Shown piece by piece: positions 59,127 through 64,000 of a stretch of DNA of 64,000 bases. Source of the stretch: Asterochloris sp. CNOR1 (Eukaryota > Chlorophyta > Trebouxiophyceae > Trebouxiales > Trebouxiaceae); contig OZ017746.1 of NCBI GenBank assembly GCA_963969365.1, positions 2,790,001-2,854,000 of the forward strand. Direction: 5' to 3'. The position numbers were made by a program, and so were the translations under genes. Numbering within the stretch: position 1 is the first letter of the stretch; the number at the start of each line of letters is the position of its first letter. The notes under the pieces were generated by a model that was given only the letters and a program-made list of their open reading frames with translations, was not told where the DNA came from and ran no database searches.

Positions 59127-62100
59127 CTACAGTTGGGCACTGGTTTTGAAAAACTGCTCGACGCGCTGGCGGGCATAGGCCTCAAAGTCAAAACTGACGT
59201 CTGAGGTATGCACCTGGATGATGCCCCACAGGGCCCACATGAGGTGGGACACTGGGACATACGCCAGCGCAGCGGCATGCAACTGCTGCTGCAGGGCCTT
59301 CAGGTCCTTGCTTCCGGCACACAGCTCGGGCAGCAGGGGCTCAGTGTGCTGGTTGCAGGGGCCCCCGCCGTCGCTGTCACAGACATCAGCACTGCCTGCG
59401 TCTCTGCCGACGGAGTGACGCTGCAGCTCTGCACGAGCAGCAGACTCCAGTGCCACCACGCTGCTGTGCCGCGGCATGTTGGGCGGCGGGCTGGGGCTGC
59501 GCCCCCGGACACCCTGGTCCCTGCAACAGCGGCAAACATGGTACTGTCATGATAGCTTGTGCAAGGCGTCTTGTGCTGCAGGCTGCTGGCTTGCAGCCTG
59601 AGACTTCCTCTGCGATCCCTTGTCGTCCTGTGGTGAACTGAGGCGTTCTGAGGTACACAACAGCTAGAGCCCTGGGCCCACGACAGCTCCGACGATTGGC
59701 TGAGCAGAATGGTGGCCAGCCTGCCTGCTGGAGGACACTGGTCTCTGCTGGCATGTCTTCTTCCTCAAACCCTATCAGAAACCTCCTTGCCTGCGGGACG
59801 TGGGGTTGACGCCACTGAGGCGCTCCAGAATTCCTGAGCGCCGCCCAGAACGGCGCTCCAGGCTGCCCGACCTGGCTGGCGCTGCTGAAGCACAGGCTTG
59901 GCAGCTTTCCTGCTGTTGCACAGCATTTCTGTTTACTGGCTGGTGCAGGTGCTGCTCGCACTTCTCATTGGTGTGGACCTGCATCCCGCCTGCAGCAGGC
60001 ACACACAGCTTCTGCAGCCTTCGAAGCCACGAAACTACTGGACTGTGACGCATTGCCATGTGCCCCCTCAAGCCCCCCCTGCAGCATGTGTCCACGCTTC
60101 TTCTACAGCCTGTGAAGCCACAAAAGTGCTGTCTTGGCCCCTGCCATGCGCATTCCAAGCTGTGCAGGTACGCTGGCCTTGCTGCCCAAAATGCAGATCT
60201 AGTCAGGAGCAATTAGGCCCAATCTGCCCAGACGTCAGAGTTCTCAACCCAGGACTGCCTGGGATTTCAATGATGGTGGAGATACCTCACAGTGCTTCTA
60301 CTAAACAAGCCCACCTGGCGAGGGCGCCCTGAACTCCCACTCTCTGTTCCCAGCCTCCTCGTGTTGCCAATCCTCCTCCCCCTCAGCACACTGTGCCATG
60401 TCCCTGACAGCTTTGATGTAGTTGCTGACAAAGCCCTGCTGCTGCTCGTTATCTGGGAATTTGGAGTAGTCCAGCACATGGGGTGTGTCTGTGTGGTAAT
60501 CGGCCGCATACTCGCACCAGTGGTTGGCGATGTCGTAAGCTACAGGGTTGACCCCAGCATATTCATAGTCAATGAGGTGCATGTTGATCTCTGAGTCCTC
60601 ATTCACCTGCAGAGCGGGGGGCTGTGCTCCATGAGAATCATGCCGAGGCTGCTAGCCAGCTTGAGGGTGCCAGCTGTGCCTGCACAACCAAATGAAGCAT
60701 TCAGATGTAGCCCCTGCTCTGGCTCCTCATCTGATCAGGTCAGTATCTGCAGTGCTTTGCGGACGCTACTGTCGCCTACTCCTGGCATGCAGGCTTGTCT
60801 GGGAGTCCTATTGAAGTGCAGAAGCAGACGCTGGCAGTGTCGCACATAGACTCATCAAGCACACCAGCAAGGCTTTGGCTGTGACAGCCTTCACGTCCAG
60901 ATATGTGAGGGACCTGAAGAGGCACTCAACAATACAGGCAGGCCACAGCGTGGATCCGGTGGTGCCCAGCCATCAGATGCTGGCAGCACAAAACGGCCGC
61001 CTGCATGGACATGGCACGTGCACTGGCTCCCACCCTGCCCAGCTCTCTGCACCTGAGCTGTAGATGCTGCTCACATATGAACTGGCAAGCATTGACCTGA
61101 ACTGCGCCTGTCTCGTGGGGCTGTCCAGTTGCTGCGGCCCCTTCCTGCAGGGCTGTGGCCTTTGGGCTGCCCACATTCTGGTGCTCGCCGCCCTTGGCCT
61201 GGCCCACCCCCTCGGCAGCAGCGGCAGGGCTGCCGTTGGGCAGTGCACCGAGCAGCGTGTGGGTGTGATGCCCCGACAGCCTGTGCAGCCGGCCTTTGAG
61301 GGAAGCCTTAAGGGCGCTCAGGCGGTGGAGCCGCGATCGGCCCCGTTGCTCCTGCAGGATGGCAGCAGGCAGTGCCTGAAAGCTGCTGCATGAAGATTGA
61401 TGCAGAGTCAAGGCAATGCTGCAAAGTCTGCTGCAGCAGGAAAGGCTGCAGCTGTATGCGGATCAGAGGCAGCCATTGCGCACTGTGGGTAGCAAAACGG
61501 CAATGAATGCCTCAGCACAATGTCACAACTTGAGGTTGCTGAGACGTGTATGCCAGGGTGGGACATGTCAGGCAGCCATGCAGGGCAGCAGCTGTCGTGA
61601 CGGGCTGCACATTCACCTGCTCGGCTGGGCTCTCTTCTGGAAGCTCCATGGGGTTCATGACGTCCATCAGCATGTTGCCGTACTGCAGGTCATTGTGGCA
61701 GAAGCCCAGCCACCCCGGGTGCTTGGCTGTCAGGGCGTGCTGCAGCTCCTGGATCTGCACCCAGGAGAAGATGCCCAACCTACGCAGGGTCCTCATTGCT
61801 GCAGGAGTTGGCTTCAAAGCAGCACAGCCTGCTGCACTGCAACATCTGAGCTGCCAAAGTAGGCAGTTACCTGGCATGAGCATCGGCAACACCTGCGCTC
61901 AAAGTGGCCTGGCACCCAGTGCACAAGAGCTCGCGTCTGCAGTGCATCTAGTGGTTCTGCTCGCACACGGCACCAGGCACAGCATGCAAGGCCGCAACAC
62001 AAAGGCTCAGCTAGGGAACCACAGGAGCTGACTGTCACCACACGGCACCAGGTCTGAGCAACACGCTCCTATGCTTCAGCTGCTTTCAGCCTGTGACAGC

Positions 62101-63539
62101 ACAGAGCGCGCCACAGCAAGCAAGGCAGTAAGCAGGCTGAACAGAGCTGGCAGGGCGGCCCCACCTGCTTGGCAATGCTGATCAGCCTCACTTGCATGCG
62201 AAAGCTGGTCAGCCCACCTGCTTGTCGATGTTGTTCAGCAAACCCGCTCGGTGCTGGTCTGCCCACCTGCTGGTCAACCCACCTGCTTGTCAATGTTGGT
62301 GAAGCCAAAGCGGCGCATGGCTACATCCCCCGCCAGGCGCTGTGCAGAGGCCGCCCAGTCCTGCAGTCGCCGCCAGATCTGGGCAGTCATGTCCATTCCC
62401 GCCGGCAGGGAGTCCAGCTGCGTGAAATAGTGCAGCATGGTGAAGTGGAAGTGGGCCATGGCCACCGCGACACTGGAGGCCACCTCAGGGACCGCCATGA
62501 GGGGGGCTGTCACTGCCTGGGCCTCCAGGAACTCCTCAATACGCCCATTCTCAAAGGAGACCTGCAGCAGGAATAGCATGTTACCTGGAGCTCTTTGCCT
62601 GTAACATGGTCATTGTGGCGGTGAACGCTTTCATTGCCACAGGACACAACAGGACGAAGTCGGAATCCGGGGAGCCGCCATCCTGGGCTGTCATGGCCTG
62701 AGCCTTGAGACCTGCTCTGTCCCATGTTTCAGCGGGAACCCCTGCAGAGCAGTACTGCTGCTGGAGTGCTGCTGAAAGGATGGCGCCATGGCTGTGGGCT
62801 GTGGAATCTCGAAGGAGACCTGCAGCGCACCAGTAGCTTTCTCTTGCTGCAGATGCTGCGACAACCCCGACCTCCAGACAGAAAGAACCATGTGTGCTGA
62901 TCAGCAAAGGTAGTCTGCAGCTTTCATCCAGCGAGCGTGAGCTGCTGTAGGTGCTTGCAGGGCCCAGCTGGTGTTGGTGCGCCTGTGGTGAGGCTTGCAT
63001 CTTGCAGCCTGCCGCCTGGATAGTAGGTGAAGGGCATGTGCAGGCTGACACGCTGGGTCCTGCAAAGGAGGTGCTCGCCAACCTGCGGAGGCAATGCTCA
63101 CCAAGACTTTGGGACCTAGCCCAGCGTCTGCGACTGCACTAAAGACCAGCTGCTCATCGTCCCTGCCAAACAGGCCACCGGCGCTGCCAAACACCCGGGC
63201 CAGTGCATGCTGCTCCTGCAGACCTGGCATTGAGGTTCAGCGTCATACACCTTGCAGATGTCAGCAGTTCTCATGTGCGCACCTGCTCTCCATCAACAAA
63301 GTCTGCCCTGTATATGAGATTGGTCATGGCACCAGAAAGCTGCTGAACCTTAATCTGATCATCATCAGCCTGAATATATTGCACTTTGAGTGGCCCTCAT
63401 CAGTGAAAACAGCTGACTGAGCAGAACACAAAGGGCAGCAGCTCTGCACCTGCCCCCAGCCCTGAATGCGTCTGAGCAGGGGCAGCAGAGTAGCCCGGGG
63501 GTTTTCGAGCAGCTCCTCCACATCTATGCTGTCGGACAT
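59127..63539 (-). CDS. Choline/ethanolamine kinase
   Basis: Cytosolic enzyme that phosphorylates choline and/or ethanolamine with ATP, the first step of the Kennedy pathway to phosphatidylcholine and phosphatidylethanolamine. The ATG at 63539 gives MSDSIDVEELLENPRATLLP. N-lobe exons follow: EQHALARVFGSAGGLFGRDD and FSAVADAGLGPKVLV (about 63090-63230); FENGRIEEFLEAQAV, MAHFHFTMLHYFTQLDSLPA and RRFGFTNIDKQ (62290-62560). The Brenner (phosphotransfer) motif GFCHNDLQYGNMLMDVM is at about 61650-61705. The magnesium-binding motif is NMHLIDYEYAGVNPVAYDIA, then HWCEYAADYHTDTPHVLDYS (about 60440-60590). The C-terminus SHLMWALWGIIQVHTSDVSF, then DFEAYARQRVEQFFK, ends at TAG 59127. All catalytic motifs are intact. 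Which substrate is preferred cannot be told from sequence. The intron after FTNIDKQ contains repeated copies of its own 5' junction. Confidence 0.88.
62165..62310 (-). repeat. Repeated copies of an exon end plus 5' splice site
   Basis: On the minus strand, the true junction AACATTGACAAGCAG/GTGGGT (about 62281-62300) is followed in the intron by AACATCGACAAGCAGGTGGGC (about 62215-62235) and ATTGCCAAGCAGGTGGGG (about 62160-62178). Each copy is followed by similar sequence (TGACCAGC). Spacing is about 55-65 bp. These are decayed tandem copies of an exon-intron boundary, giving three candidate donor sites. Confidence 0.7.
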
Positions 63540-64000
63540 TGGTGGCAGCTGACCAAGAGATGAAAATTTGGCTTTGACCGAGCAACTGCCATTTACTCAT
63601 GAGGGCAGCCCGTTTTGCAGCAAACAGGGGCAGAATGGCGACCAGTACAACTGACCTACATTCATTTCGGACCGTGGGCATGGCAGACGGTACTCTCATG
63701 GAACATCATGATCTCTTTCCCTGACAGGATCAACAACCATCCCTGCTTGTCCCAAGTTGCAGGAGTCAGCCTGTGCCGGTGCAGTGGACTACCTCATCCA
63801 GAAGATAGTCTATGATGGTTTTCAACATGCTTTTAAAGTATCCGTCAAGCAGACAGCTGGTTCATTGCCTGCAGCACAATTGCACACTCCGAAATGCTTG
63901 CCTGGCCTCAACCCCTGTGCATTAAACCCAGCTGCGCAGGGGCGTCGCCTGAAAGCAAAGCCTGAAAAGCAGCACGTCACCCAGCAGCATGTTGCAGCAG
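63540..64000. other. Upstream region of the choline kinase gene
   Basis: These 461 bp precede the choline kinase start codon and should contain its promoter. No further gene is supported up to the window edge, and no clear TATA box or repeat is visible. Confidence 0.35.

Noticed and set aside
1-64000. tRNA, rRNA, CRISPR array, transposon or viral insertion
   Set aside because: No cloverleaf, rRNA motif, regular spacer array, transposase, reverse transcriptase or terminal repeats were found on either strand by reading.

Overview
The window is nuclear DNA of a green alga, most likely a trebouxiophyte or close chlorophyte relative. The evidence is dense intron-rich genes, introns that nearly always end in CTGCAG, chloroplast genes with transit peptides (CtpA, DEG8, an ACCase regulator), a TGTAA poly(A) signal in two 3' regions, and plant-type enzymes. 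I see no rRNA, tRNA, transposon or CRISPR array. Exon boundaries were placed by hand from splice consensus and reading phase, so gene ends are firmer than internal exons.

Layout: 1-6981 (-) ABCG transporter with a secreted EGF-like N-terminal region, 3' end cut by the window edge. 7385-10456 (+) TFIIIC-like WD40 protein. 10644-14493 (+) unrecognised low-complexity/coiled-coil protein. 14629-17560 (-) DNAAF1/ODA7, a dynein-arm assembly factor. 17735-19798 (+) BADC-type regulator of plastid acetyl-CoA carboxylase. 20187-21669 (-) unrecognised membrane protein. 22102-29580 (+) ubiquitin-specific protease. 29928-33322 (+) EFHB/CFAP21, a ciliary microtubule inner protein. 33890-38102 (-) thylakoid-lumen C-terminal processing protease CtpA. 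38208-40965 (+) XPNPEP3/ICP55-like aminopeptidase. 41163-43043 (+) probable thylakoid membrane protein. 43199-44233 (-) mTERF protein. 44668-46381 (-) WDR31. 46545-47908 (+) small unrecognised protein. 48106-55024 (+) coiled-coil/degenerate protein-kinase protein. 56115-58875 (+) DEG8-like lumenal protease. 59127-63539 (-) choline/ethanolamine kinase.

Themes: three genes point to motile cilia or ciliary transport (DNAAF1, EFHB, WDR31), so this lineage probably retains flagella or flagellar genes. Two are thylakoid-lumen proteases linked to photosystem II processing and repair (CtpA, DEG8). Several genes sit head to head with start codons only 105-174 bp apart, which suggests shared promoters. 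The most unusual items are a kinase-like protein with broken catalytic motifs, a BCCP-like protein without the biotin lysine, a WDR31 with a predicted doubly acylated N-terminus, and repeated copies of an exon-intron junction inside the choline kinase gene.
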